Below, piece by piece: positions 39,458 through 47,652 of a stretch of 49,802 bases of DNA. The notes under the pieces were generated by a model. The model made no database searches and was not told the origin of the DNA. It saw only the letters and a list, made by a program, of their open reading frames with translations. Numbering within the stretch: position 1 is the stretch's first letter; the number at the start of each line of letters is the position of its first letter. Origin of the DNA: Clostridiales bacterium (GTDB lineage Bacteria > Bacillota > Clostridia > Oscillospirales > Oscillospiraceae); contig JAJBVG010000063.1 in the NCBI GenBank assembly GCA_020859945.1, positions 62,365-112,166 on the forward strand. The letters are read 5' to 3'. A program made the position numbers and the translations under genes.

Positions 39458-40639
39458 CTATTCCGCTGGCGGAGCCGTTTCCGCCTCCTTCGCCTGGTGG
39501 TAGGAGACGCCTTTGTTCACCAGTTGCCGGAGGATGTCATAAATCACGGCGAACACCGGCACACCCACCAGCACGCCGCCAAAGCCGAACAGCCCGCCGA
39601 AGGTAATGATGGCGAACAGCACCCAAAAGCTGGAGAGGCCCGTGACGTTGCCCAGGATGCGAGGGCCAAGGTAGTTGCCGTCAAACTGCTGGAGCACCAG
39701 GATAAACACCAGGAAAATGAGGGATTTCACCGGGCTGACCATCAAAATCAGCAGGAACGAGGGAATCATACCGATATAAGGGCCGAAGAAGGGGATCACG
39801 TTGGTCACGCCCACGATGACGCTGACCAGCACCGCGTAGGGCATTCTCAAAATCAGCATCCCGATGAAGCAGATGATACCGATGATAAGCGAGTCGATGA
39901 GCCGCCCGCTGATGAAGCCGCTGAACGCCCGGTCCGCGAAACGGAACTCCCGCAGGATGATCTCCGACCACCGTTTGCCGAACACGCTGTAATTCAGCTT
40001 TTTCGCCTGCCGTGCGAAGGTCTTGCGGAATCCCAGCATGTAGATGGCGGCGATGATGCCCAGGAAAAGGTTGCTCAGGATGTTGACCGCGCTGGCCACG
40101 CCGCTGGAGACGCCGCCCACCAGCGTCTCCAGGTTGGGCAGCACCGTGGAGATGAGCCACTCCGGGAGGGACGTGGAGACGCTGTCGGAAAACTGGGTGA
40201 TGTAGTTGCTCAGGGTCTCATTGTCCCCCACATAGAGCAGCAGCCAGTCGGAAAACCGCTCCACGCTGCCGGGGATCAGCCGCATGACGGAGCGGATGCT
40301 GTCCAGCAGGGTGGGTACGACGAGGATGAGCAAAATGGCGATGACCGCCAGGGCCAGCACCAAGGTGAGAGCGATGCTCAGGCCACCGGCCAGCTTGGAG
40401 GACTTGCCTCTTTTTTCTAGCAGACCGGTGAGCCATGCCTCCAGGCTGTTGCAGGTGGGCTTGAGGATATAGGCGATGACGCCGCCCACCACAAAGGGCG
40501 CCCAAACCTTCATCAGGGCGCGCGCCCCGGACAGGAGCTTGCCGAAGTGGAACAGCACATAGTACAGCAGCAGCGTCAGCGCCGCAGCCCCAAACAGGGC
40601 CAGCATCAGGGAAAGGTAGTCGTTTTTCAGCTTTTTCAT
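39458..40639 (-). CDS. AI-2E family transporter
   Basis: 393 aa with about eight membrane helices. N-terminal MLALFGAAALTLLLYYVLF; APFVVGGVIAYILKP is a family landmark; a soluble region in the middle (SDWLLLYVGDNETLSNYITQF); then VIVGVTNVIPFFGPYIGMIPS, the most conserved part, and GGLFGFGGVLVGVPVFAV near the end. Members export AI-2 or act as Na+(Li+)/H+ antiporters; which applies cannot be told here. Start 40639 is set by AGAGGAG. It lies downstream of the DUF308 gene across a pair of heptamer arrays. Confidence 0.9.
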   Translation of the reverse strand: MKKLKNDYLSLMLALFGAAALTLLLYYVLFHFGKLLSGARALMKVWAPFVVGGVIAYILKPTCNSLEAWLTGLLEKRGKSSKLAGGLSIALTLVLALAVIAILLILVVPTLLDSIRSVMRLIPGSVERFSDWLLLYVGDNETLSNYITQFSDSVSTSLPEWLISTVLPNLETLVGGVSSGVASAVNILSNLFLGIIAAIYMLGFRKTFARQAKKLNYSVFGKRWSEIILREFRFADRAFSGFISGRLIDSLIIGIICFIGMLILRMPYAVLVSVIVGVTNVIPFFGPYIGMIPSFLLILMVSPVKSLIFLVFILVLQQFDGNYLGPRILGNVTGLSSFWVLFAIITFGGLFGFGGVLVGVPVFAVIYDILRQLVNKGVSYHQAKEAETAPPAE

Positions 40640-40661
40640 AGAAAAGGCTCCTCTTGGTGAA

Positions 40662-40693
40662 AATGTGCAATGTACAATGCGCAATTTGCAATG
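40662..40693. repeat. Heptamer array, left member of pair 6
   Basis: Plus-strand CAATGTA, CAATGCG, CAATTTG, CAATG units just upstream of the AI-2E gene ribosome site; inverted partner at 40806-40838. Confidence 0.75.
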
Positions 40694-40739
40694 ATCGGGT
40701 TTGCAGCCTTCTTCTTTATAAAATACGCCACGCCGTTAG

Positions 40740-40795
40740 GCCCCTGTGCCTGGCAGTTTTACCGCATCTCGCCGCAAGGCGACAGTAAAACATTC
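40740..40795. repeat. Hairpin between the arrays of pair 6
   Basis: GTTTTAC and GTAAAAC arms enclose a smaller CGCC-GCAA-GGCG stem. It fills the core of the gap 40640-40832. Confidence 0.5.
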
Positions 40796-40805
40796 GGTTT
40801 CGCCG

Positions 40806-40838
40806 TAATTGCACATTGCTAATTGCTGATTGCTAATT
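40806..40838. repeat. Heptamer array, right member of pair 6, containing a stop codon
   Basis: Minus strand CAATCAG, CAATTAG, CAATGTG, CAATTAC; the TAG at the DUF308 gene end is the start of the array. Confidence 0.75.
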
Positions 40839-41453
40839 TTCATCGCCCTCTTCGATCAGCTCCACATAGTCGGAATCGGGGGCGCGGTTGGGCGCTGAGG
40901 CACTCCCGGTGTCGGATGCGGGTTCGCTACGGTAGAAGATGGTGATGATGTCAAAGACCGCCTCTACGATGAGGGCAATGGCGGTGATGATCCACAGGAG
41001 TGTCGTGGATTCCAGCGGGTTGTGGAACAGGACGGCGGCCACGATGATGGAGACAAGGCCGCTGAGCAGCGCCAGGAACCACTGTTTCCGCCGCAGACGG
41101 AGCAGGTCGATGGTCCACTGAATTTTGACCACGCCCAGGGCCAGCAGCAGCACCCCATAGAGCAGGGTCAGCACCGGGAAGGTCTCGATGAACCAGCCGG
41201 GGCAGAACACGCAGAACAGGCCGATGGAAATTTCAATCAGCCCCACCGCCAGCTGGTGGTTGCGCACCGCCTCCTCTGGCGGCAGGCGGAAGTGAGCGAC
41301 GGCCCCCAGCACACCCATGGCGGTCAGCACGATGCCCCCGGCGATGAGAATGCCGGAGGTGTAGCCCACCGGGTCGATGAGCAGCAGGATGCCGATGACG
41401 ATCTCACTCAGGCTCATAATCAGGTTGTAAATGTTTTCTTTGAACAGCTTCAT
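40833..41453 (-). CDS. DUF308/HdeD-like membrane protein
   Basis: 206 aa with six hydrophobic segments in three similar pairs (LSEIVIGILLLIDPVGY; LIEISIGLFCVFCPGW; LVSIIVAAVLFHNPLES), the DUF308 repeat pattern of HdeD-like proteins. The C-terminus is hydrophilic and acidic. HdeD in E. coli relates to acid stress; the role here is unknown. Start 41453 with AAGGAAGGG upstream rather than a longer in-frame reading. Confidence 0.85.
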   Translation of the reverse strand: MKLFKENIYNLIMSLSEIVIGILLLIDPVGYTSGILIAGGIVLTAMGVLGAVAHFRLPPEEAVRNHQLAVGLIEISIGLFCVFCPGWFIETFPVLTLLYGVLLLALGVVKIQWTIDLLRLRRKQWFLALLSGLVSIIVAAVLFHNPLESTTLLWIITAIALIVEAVFDIITIFYRSEPASDTGSASAPNRAPDSDYVELIEEGDEN

Positions 41454-41494
41454 GGGAAAAACCACCCTTCCTTTTCAAAGCGACGTCTATTCAG

Positions 41495-41523
41495 ATTATA
41501 ACACAGACCGGAAAAAACGTCTA
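41495..41523 (-). promoter_or_regulatory. Promoter of the DUF308 gene
   Basis: Minus strand TAGACG (41518-41523), 17 bases, perfect TATAAT (41495-41500). Confidence 0.65.
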
Positions 41524-41683
41524 TGCGAAATTCTGCGCCTGCCCGCCTTTCAAGCCTCGCCTCTTCGCCGTTATTCTATCAGAAATACAGCGTTTTCCAA
41601 TGGGACATCCTTTGGAATATGGGCAAAAACGGGGCAGAATGGGGAATTAGTCCTTTGTGGGACAAGTTGACAGTTTTGCCCCA

Positions 41684-41712
41684 TTGTAAGGAGCGCACGA
41701 ATACTTTATACT
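41684..41712 (+). promoter_or_regulatory. Promoter of the 348-aa gene
   Basis: TTGTAA, 17 bases, TATACT; about 40 bases before the start. Confidence 0.65.
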
Positions 41713-41756
41713 GATAAGCAAACAAATACACAAAATCCATTTCTGGAGGCGAGAGG

Positions 41757-42803
41757 ATGGGCATTATTGGAAACGACCCGATCCACAACGTAAATCGAAC
41801 GCTGATTGAAACCTTTGTCCGGCAGAAGCTGAAGGAGATGCAGGAGGACCCGGACCGCTGCACACGGACTCTGGTGGATATGGCGCTGCGTTTCTCCACA
41901 GGACGGTTCCAAAAAGACTTTTTTCAGGCGGCACAGACCATGCTGGAAAAGGAGGACAGCGGGTATTATGCGCTGATCCAGGATGCCGCGACCCATATGG
42001 ACCGGGAGCATTTGCTGACCTTCGGCATGAACATTGGCTATAACAGCTGCACCGCCGGAGCGCGGATCATCCGCGAGGTGGAGGCCCGGCAGGGCTTCAA
42101 CGTCCCCTGGACGGTGACGCTGCTGACGGACAGTGACCGATACCCCGCCATGGAGCAGGCGTATCAGGCGCTGATCGAGCAGGGGAAGGACCTGGGGATT
42201 TACAGCTGGGTGCTCTGCCCAGACGGAAAGCCGGAGGCGCTGCTGCCCCTGGTGGAGAACCAGCCGGACTGTGCCTTTGCGCTGTTCAGCGACGGCGGAC
42301 AGATGGGCAGCAGCTTCTTAAACCGGGCGGCGGAGTTGAAAAACCTGATGTTGCTGGTGGAGTATAACGACCGGGCGGAGGAGTGCTGTCGTCAGCTGCG
42401 GCAGCGGCAGATGCTTTACGGGGTCTATCTCCCTTACCGCCAGGTGGAGGCGGAACAGGTGGTCTGTGAGAGCACCCTCCAGGAGGCCAGTGCGCTGCAT
42501 CCGAGTGTGACGGTTTTCCTGCCTCTGGAGCCGGGGGAGCGGATGAAGGAGTATCAGTTTGTCCTCACCGCCCGGAACGAGCAGAAGTACCGCACACTCC
42601 CCTTCGCCATGTGGGAGGATCTTCGGCGGATCGACAGCATTATCTCCGACGACGCGGTGGTGGCGGTCTTTGACAGAGAGGGATGGCTGTTCCGCAGCGG
42701 GACAAATCAGCCCCATGAGGGCCTGTCCATCCGGGAAAAGCCACTGGCGGAGATTTTGGCGGCGGCTTTCCCCAGACGCGGGAGCCAGGAGCAAACGGGC
42801 TAA
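41757..42803 (+). CDS. Unrecognised 348-aa soluble protein
   Basis: No family recognised. The first ~85 residues are helical (VNRTLIETFVRQKLKEMQEDPDRCTRTLVDMALRF, then FFQAAQTMLEKEDSGYYALIQDAATHMD). The middle alternates strand and helix like a barrel or Rossmann-type fold: LLTFGMNIGYNSCTAGARIIREVE, VPWTVTLLTDSD, YSWVLCPDG, CAFALFSDGG, LMLLVEYNDRA, LYGVYLPYRQVEAE. The last ~90 residues form a beta-rich domain (YQFVLTARNEQKY, SDDAVVAVFDREGWLF). Cys residues are scattered, without a CxxxCxxC cluster, so a classical radical-SAM enzyme is excluded, though a degenerate barrel of that kind is possible. GGAGG before ATG, own promoter; the DUF1622 gene follows at 92 bases. Confidence 0.75.
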   Translation: MGIIGNDPIHNVNRTLIETFVRQKLKEMQEDPDRCTRTLVDMALRFSTGRFQKDFFQAAQTMLEKEDSGYYALIQDAATHMDREHLLTFGMNIGYNSCTAGARIIREVEARQGFNVPWTVTLLTDSDRYPAMEQAYQALIEQGKDLGIYSWVLCPDGKPEALLPLVENQPDCAFALFSDGGQMGSSFLNRAAELKNLMLLVEYNDRAEECCRQLRQRQMLYGVYLPYRQVEAEQVVCESTLQEASALHPSVTVFLPLEPGERMKEYQFVLTARNEQKYRTLPFAMWEDLRRIDSIISDDAVVAVFDREGWLFRSGTNQPHEGLSIREKPLAEILAAAFPRRGSQEQTG

Positions 42804-42895
42804 GCAAAAAAGTTGAGCGAAACACAGAGAATCAAACAAAACCGCAACAAAAATGTTGATACGGTCCCGTTTTTCAAAAAGGGAGGAGAAAAGGT

Positions 42896-43246
42896 ATGGA
42901 CGCTATCATCACCTGTTTGGAAACGGTGCTCCAGGAGGTCACGGAGCTGGCCATCGTGTTTTTTGAGACGGTGGGCGTGGTGGTCATCATCATCTCCGGC
43001 GTACAGGGCGTGGTCAACTACGTCCGCCGGAACCCCAGGACGGTGCTGCTGCTGGCCCAGGGCTTCGCCACCGGCCTGGAGTTCAAGCTGGGCAGCGAGA
43101 TCCTCCGTACCGTGGTGGTGCGGGAGTGGACCGAGATTTTGACCGTCGCCGGCATTATCGCCCTGCGAGCGGCGCTGACCTTCCTCATCCACTGGGAGAT
43201 CAAGGAGGAACGGGAGGAAAACCGGGAGACGGTGGGGAAAGAGTGA
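42896..43246 (+). CDS. DUF1622 family small membrane protein
   Basis: 116 aa. Two or three hydrophobic segments (LAIVFFETVGVVVIIISGVQGVVNYV; WTEILTVAGIIALRAALTFLIHW), with the conserved NPRTVLLLAQGFATGLEFKLGSEILRTVVVREW between them that marks DUF1622. Charged C-terminus (EIKEEREENRE). Function unknown in the family. GGGAGGAG before ATG. Confidence 0.88.
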   Translation: MDAIITCLETVLQEVTELAIVFFETVGVVVIIISGVQGVVNYVRRNPRTVLLLAQGFATGLEFKLGSEILRTVVVREWTEILTVAGIIALRAALTFLIHWEIKEEREENRETVGKE

Positions 43247-43276
43247 CGCCGTACATTTGAATCGTTCCGTTGAAGG

Positions 43277-43312
43277 GCTGGGAGGCTTCGTTGGAAGTCT
43301 CCCAGCTTTTTG
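43277..43312 (+). terminator. Terminator of the DUF1622 gene
   Basis: GCTGGGAGGCTT and AAGTCTCCCAGC (one G-U), followed by TTTTTG. Confidence 0.85.
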
Positions 43313-43354
43313 TGCATCTTTCAGATAAATGCACAAAATAACAAAGAAAATCCC

Positions 43355-43384
43355 TTGCCACTTTTGTGTTTTTTGCGGTATACT
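43355..43384 (+). promoter_or_regulatory. Promoter of the large GH3 gene
   Basis: TTGCCA, 18 bases, TATACT. Confidence 0.65.
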
Positions 43385-43450
43385 ATTGCATAGAACTGCA
43401 ACCAAATTCACATCCCGGCGGCGCTGCCGCCCCAAAGGAGGAACAACAAA

Positions 43451-45685
43451 GTGGCAAAAGCAAGCGAACAGGTAAAACGCTACCAAAATCCCAACGGGCC
43501 GACCATCGGCTCGGTTTCCCGGGCCGTCATCGAGCAGGACGGCCTCTATTTTAAGGACATCGACGGCTCCGGCCAGGTCACGGCGGTCAACGACTGGCGG
43601 CTGTCCCCGAAGGAACGGGCCGCGGCCTACGTCAAGACCCTGACGGTGGACGAGAAGATCGCCCAGCTGTTCATCTCGGACTGGCGCATGGGGCCGAAGT
43701 ACCCCGGCCCGGTGCCCGACCACAAGTGCATCCCCGATGAGTCCGGTTTGTTGGACGACGCAGAGATGAACGGAAAAACCATTTTTGGCGAGCAGCATCT
43801 GCCCGGCACCACCACCCTCATCAAGGACTGGTTCTCCCGGCACCTGATTTTGCGGGCCAATGCCACTCCCGAGGACCTGGCGGACTGGCTCAACCAGCTC
43901 CACGCCGTGGCGGAGCAGTGCGACCACTTTGTTCCCGTCAGCGTGGCCTCCAACTCCCGGAACGAGAACGGCGAGGTGGTCTTTGGCATGAACGACGCCT
44001 CCGGCGTCTTTGCCACCTGGCCCGGCACCCTGGGCATCGCCGCCGCCGTCAAGGGCGACAGCCTGGACATCATCGACAGGTTTGCCGACTGCGTCCGCCG
44101 GGAGTGGAACGCCTGTGGCCTGAAAAAGGGCTATATGTACATGGCCGACGTGGTCTCCGACCCCCGCTGGCAGCGGACCTTCGGCACCTTCGGCGAGGAC
44201 CCGGAGCTGATCACCGCCATCTTCGAGCGGCTCATCCCCGGCATCCAGGGCAGCGAGAACGGCGTTACCCCCGACGGCGTCTCCATGACGGTGAAGCACT
44301 TCCCCGGCGGCGGCGCCCGTGAAAACGGCTTCGATCCCCACTATGCCGCCGGTCAGTGGAACGTCTACGCCACGGAAGGCTCCCTGCAAAAGTACCACAT
44401 CCCCACCTTCCAGCCTGCGGTGAAGTACCACGCGGCTTCCATCATGCCCTACTACTCCAAGCCCGCCGCCGCCAAGAGCGCGCCCCAGACCGACATGAAC
44501 GGCGACCCCATCGAGCTGAACCCCTACGGCTTCGCCTACAACAAGGTGTTCATCGACAAGGTCCTCCGGGAGCAGATGGGCTTCGACGGCTACATCAACT
44601 CCGACACCGGTATCGTCCACAACATGAGCTGGGGCGTGGAGGCCCTGGACAAGCCCGAACGGGTGGGCTACGCCGTCACCCAGTCCGGCGTGGATGTCAT
44701 CAGCGGCCTGTTCGACAACGAAGTGGGCCGGGAGGCCTATGACCGGGCCACCAACGGCTATTACGACACCCATCCCGTGCCGGAAGGGTTCAAGAAGGAA
44801 GACTTGGTGCTGACCGACGAGAGCCTGGACCGGGCCGTCTCCCGCACCCTGACCGAGCTGTTCCAGCAGGGCATGTTCGAGGACCCCTATGCCGACCCCG
44901 CCAACGCGGAGAAGGTGGTGGCGACCCAGGCCGACTGGGACGAGGCCGCTCTGACCCACCGGAAGAGCGTTGTCCTGCTGAAAAACCAGGACGTACTGCC
45001 CCTGACTGCGGACAAGCTGGCCGGGAAGAAGCTCTATGTGGAAGCCTTCGCCAAGGGCGACGCCAGCGCCGCTACTGCCGCCCTCAAGGAGATGGTGGCA
45101 GGGGACTGCGCCCTGACCGACGACCCCGCTCAGGCGGACTACGCCATTCTGATGGTCAGCCCCTCCTCCGGCAACTATTTCAGCGCCACCCCCGGTTATC
45201 TGGAGATCGACATCTGCGAGGACAAGACGGTTCCCGATGTGGACGAAAAGGGCTGCCCCCTGGACACCACCCATCAGGAGACCACCCTCTCCGGCGCCAA
45301 CCGCATCCCCGAAATCGCCGCAGCGGTCCACGCCAATGGCGGCAAGGTCATCGCCAACATCAACTTCCCGCTGGCCTGGATGGTGGGCAACGTGGAGCGG
45401 TACGCCGACGCGCTGACCGCCGGGTTCGACACCTACCCCTCCGCCACCCTGGACGTGATGTTTGGCCGCTTCGCCCCTGTGGGCAAGCTGCCCATCACCC
45501 TGCCCAAGAACGACGCGGTGCTGGCCGTCAGCAAGGACGGCGTTTGCGTCAGCCCCAACGACGTCCCCGGCTACGACAAGGACCAGTACATGCCCGATGA
45601 GCTGAAGGATGAGAACGGCAAGGCTTACGCCTACCGGGACGCCGTGGGCAACTACTACGAGCTGAACTTCGGTTTGAGTTATTGA
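43451..45685 (+). CDS. Glycoside hydrolase family 3, two-domain cytoplasmic enzyme
   Basis: 744 aa, no signal peptide. N-terminal GH3 barrel: SPKERAAAYVKTLTVDEKIAQLF; DVVSDPRWQRTFGTFGEDPELI (the usual family motif in the middle of the barrel), TVKHFPGGGAREN, and the nucleophile region GFDGYINSDTGIV with the Asp in NSDTG. C-terminal domain begins around residue 500 (RKSVVLLKNQDVLPL) and ends without the fibronectin-type tail found in BglX. Substrate is probably a beta-glucoside or beta-xyloside. Start is GTG at 43451, with AAAGGAGG upstream. Single gene. Confidence 0.92.
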   Translation: MAKASEQVKRYQNPNGPTIGSVSRAVIEQDGLYFKDIDGSGQVTAVNDWRLSPKERAAAYVKTLTVDEKIAQLFISDWRMGPKYPGPVPDHKCIPDESGLLDDAEMNGKTIFGEQHLPGTTTLIKDWFSRHLILRANATPEDLADWLNQLHAVAEQCDHFVPVSVASNSRNENGEVVFGMNDASGVFATWPGTLGIAAAVKGDSLDIIDRFADCVRREWNACGLKKGYMYMADVVSDPRWQRTFGTFGEDPELITAIFERLIPGIQGSENGVTPDGVSMTVKHFPGGGARENGFDPHYAAGQWNVYATEGSLQKYHIPTFQPAVKYHAASIMPYYSKPAAAKSAPQTDMNGDPIELNPYGFAYNKVFIDKVLREQMGFDGYINSDTGIVHNMSWGVEALDKPERVGYAVTQSGVDVISGLFDNEVGREAYDRATNGYYDTHPVPEGFKKEDLVLTDESLDRAVSRTLTELFQQGMFEDPYADPANAEKVVATQADWDEAALTHRKSVVLLKNQDVLPLTADKLAGKKLYVEAFAKGDASAATAALKEMVAGDCALTDDPAQADYAILMVSPSSGNYFSATPGYLEIDICEDKTVPDVDEKGCPLDTTHQETTLSGANRIPEIAAAVHANGGKVIANINFPLAWMVGNVERYADALTAGFDTYPSATLDVMFGRFAPVGKLPITLPKNDAVLAVSKDGVCVSPNDVPGYDKDQYMPDELKDENGKAYAYRDAVGNYYELNFGLSY

Positions 45686-45738
45686 GTGCTCCAGTAAATA
45701 GCCCGATTCGGACAAATTAGTGAACTAAACTACAAACC

Positions 45739-45770
45739 AGGCGGGCCGCCATCAGCGACCCGCCTTTTTC
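45739..45770. terminator. Terminator between the GH3 gene and the deacetylase gene
   Basis: AGGCGGGCC and the CCCGCCTTTTT side; serves the plus-strand GH3 gene, perhaps also the convergent deacetylase gene. Confidence 0.75.
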
Positions 45771-45776
45771 GCGTTT

Positions 45777-46541
45777 TCACTCAGCGGCAATTTGTGTGCC
45801 GCTGTTGTCGATGGTGTACGCCCCATCCAAAATCAGGTCGGCGATTTTGACGAAGGTGTACCCCTGATACTGCAAGGTGGAGAAGATGTTGGGCAGGGCC
45901 TCCGGCGTGTGGTCGGCGGCGTTGTGAAACAGGACGATGCTGCCGCTTTTTACCTGACTGACCACGTTTTCCTCAATTTCCGCAGCGGAAATACCCTTCC
46001 AATCCAAGCTGTCCACATCCCACTGGATGGGTTCCATGTCCAGGGAGCGAACGGTGGTGATGACGCTGTCGTTGTAGTCCCCATAGGGGCAGCGGAACAG
46101 GGTGGGCCGCGCCCCGGTGACGGCCTCGATTTTGTCGTTGCAGGTTTCAATTTCCGCAGTCATTTCCTCGGCGGAGCATTGGGTCATGTAGGGGTGGGTG
46201 TCGGAGTGGTTCATCACGTCATGGCCCGCGTCAGAGAGGGCTTTCACCGACTCCGGGTATTTGTCCACCCACTCGCCCACCACAAAGAAGGTGGCAGGGA
46301 CCTCGTAGGCGTCCAAAATCTCGATGAGCGTCTCGGTGTCCTCGTTGCCCCAGGCGGCGTCGAAGCTGACCGCCACCAGCTTTTCGTTCTCCTGGGTCTC
46401 CACAGAGTAAATGGGCAGCTGCCGCTGGACCGCCGCCGCGCCCACCGCGTTCGGGTGGCCCACCAGCCAGAAGATGGCCGCCGCCGCGCACAGACAGCCC
46501 GCCGCCGTTCCCCACTGGCGGCGAAAAACAAAAATACGCAT
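45777..46541 (-). CDS. Sporulation-type polysaccharide deacetylase (PdaB-like)
   Basis: 254 aa. N-terminal signal/anchor (GTAAGCLCAAAAIFWLVG), then a NodB domain. The first motif is VSFDAAWGNED rather than TFDDGP, which is the form normal for PdaB. The zinc pair is in MNHSDTHPYM, then LFRCPYGDYND, and the fourth motif around QWDVDSLDW. PdaB is needed for maintenance of spore cortex in Bacillus, so this points to a spore former. AAGGAGGG before ATG. Confidence 0.88.
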   Translation of the reverse strand: MRIFVFRRQWGTAAGCLCAAAAIFWLVGHPNAVGAAAVQRQLPIYSVETQENEKLVAVSFDAAWGNEDTETLIEILDAYEVPATFFVVGEWVDKYPESVKALSDAGHDVMNHSDTHPYMTQCSAEEMTAEIETCNDKIEAVTGARPTLFRCPYGDYNDSVITTVRSLDMEPIQWDVDSLDWKGISAAEIEENVVSQVKSGSIVLFHNAADHTPEALPNIFSTLQYQGYTFVKIADLILDGAYTIDNSGTQIAAE

Positions 46542-46885
46542 ACCCTATCCCTCCTTGTCCCTGTATGGTATGCACGGCAGGGGAGGGGATATGACAGCGG
46601 TTGGCGGTTTTTTTCGGACGTCTTGAGGCCCCAAAAAGGCACACAAGGAAATTGTAAAAAATGGATGGCAGGTTTATTTTCCTTTTGTCTGTTTTTCCCT
46701 ATTGCAGTTTCCCGCAAACCGTGTTATGATACATCAAAGTGCGTTGGGTAGTCTGCGCCCTTTTTTAGCGGGAGGGGCGGCAAAAGACACAAGGCAACAC
46801 CGCACAGTTTTACGTTTGACAGCGGAGAAACGAAATCAAACAGCGCACATACACTGGAAAAAGAGAAAAGGCGGTAAGATAAAAC
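46542..46885. other. 344-base divergent promoter gap
   Basis: On the minus strand TCATA, 17 bases, CATACCATA resembles a forespore sigma (F/G) promoter for the deacetylase gene; this is a weak, hand-made match. On the plus strand is the promoter of the capsule genes (46702-46730) with a leader of about 155 bases holding a short GC-rich stretch. No gene seen. Confidence 0.4.
46702..46730 (+). promoter_or_regulatory. Promoter of the capsule/exopolysaccharide genes
   Basis: TTGCAG, 17 bases, TATGAT. Confidence 0.65.
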
Positions 46886-47647
46886 ATGAGTAACACAGTG
46901 AGACCCGGCCAGAGGAATGAAGTCGTTCAAATCGACCTGCTGGCCCTCCTGAGCGCCTGTTGGAAACAGGCGTGGCTGATCATTCTGGCGGCGCTGATTG
47001 GCGGCTCGCTGGCCTATGCGGGGACCAAATATTTTGTCACCCCCACTTACCGTACTTATTTTAGCGCATATGTCAACAACTCGGTGGAGGTAGGGACTTC
47101 CACGACCATCACCAGCAGCGACCTGTCGGCATCCCAGTCTCTGGCGGACACCGCCGCCGGGGTCATCGAGAGCGCCACGGTGCTGGAGGCGGCGGCGGAG
47201 CAGGCCGGCGTTGGCGAGGAATACGACGCCGATGTCAGCACCAGCGTGGACTCTGAGAGCGGCATTATCACGGTTTATGTGGTCACGACAGACCCGCAGA
47301 TGTCCGCCAGCTATGCCCGCGCCATCGCAGATGTTGCGGCGGAGGAGACCTCGCGCATCGTCGAGGGCAGCTCCATGCAAATCATCGACCAGCCGAAGAT
47401 TCCCACCTCAATTTATTCCCCCAGCTATACCAGGAATACCATGATGGGGCTGCTGCTGGGTGCGTTTTTGGTCTGCGCCATCGTCGTTTTGCAGGAGCTG
47501 CTGAACGACCGCATCCAGGACCAGGCGGAGTTGGAGGCGCGCTATGGCATTTCCGTCCTGGGCGCGATTCCCGACTGGTCGAGCATGGGTAAGAACCAGA
47601 ATTACAGCTACTATTACAGCCAGGAGAAAGAGAAAGCGGAGGTCTGA
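46886..47647 (+). CDS. Chain-length determinant/kinase activator (CpsC/YveK, Wzz family)
   Basis: 253 aa. Two membrane helices (WLIILAALIGGSLAYAGTKYF near residue 32 and MMGLLLGAFLVCAIVVLQELL near 190) flank an extracellular Wzz domain; PSYTRNTMMG before the second helix is the usual Pro-rich motif. In Gram-positive bacteria this protein activates the CpsD kinase and controls polymer length. The kinase gene starts 5 bases after the stop. The C-terminus (YSYYYSQEKEKAEV) carries Tyr residues. Confidence 0.92.
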   Translation: MSNTVRPGQRNEVVQIDLLALLSACWKQAWLIILAALIGGSLAYAGTKYFVTPTYRTYFSAYVNNSVEVGTSTTITSSDLSASQSLADTAAGVIESATVLEAAAEQAGVGEEYDADVSTSVDSESGIITVYVVTTDPQMSASYARAIADVAAEETSRIVEGSSMQIIDQPKIPTSIYSPSYTRNTMMGLLLGAFLVCAIVVLQELLNDRIQDQAELEARYGISVLGAIPDWSSMGKNQNYSYYYSQEKEKAEV

Positions 47648-47652
47648 GGGAA

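Larger units (their letters stand above)
41454..41756. other. 303-base divergent promoter gap
   Basis: Holds the minus-strand promoter of the DUF308 gene and the plus-strand promoter of the 348-aa gene. The middle is AT-richer and I see no gene or repeat in it. Confidence 0.5.

Noticed and set aside
42800-45715. 971-codon minus-strand ORF opposite the large GH3 gene
   Set aside because: It spans the GH3, DUF1622 and terminator regions, has antisense composition and no motif; the plus-strand genes are unambiguous.
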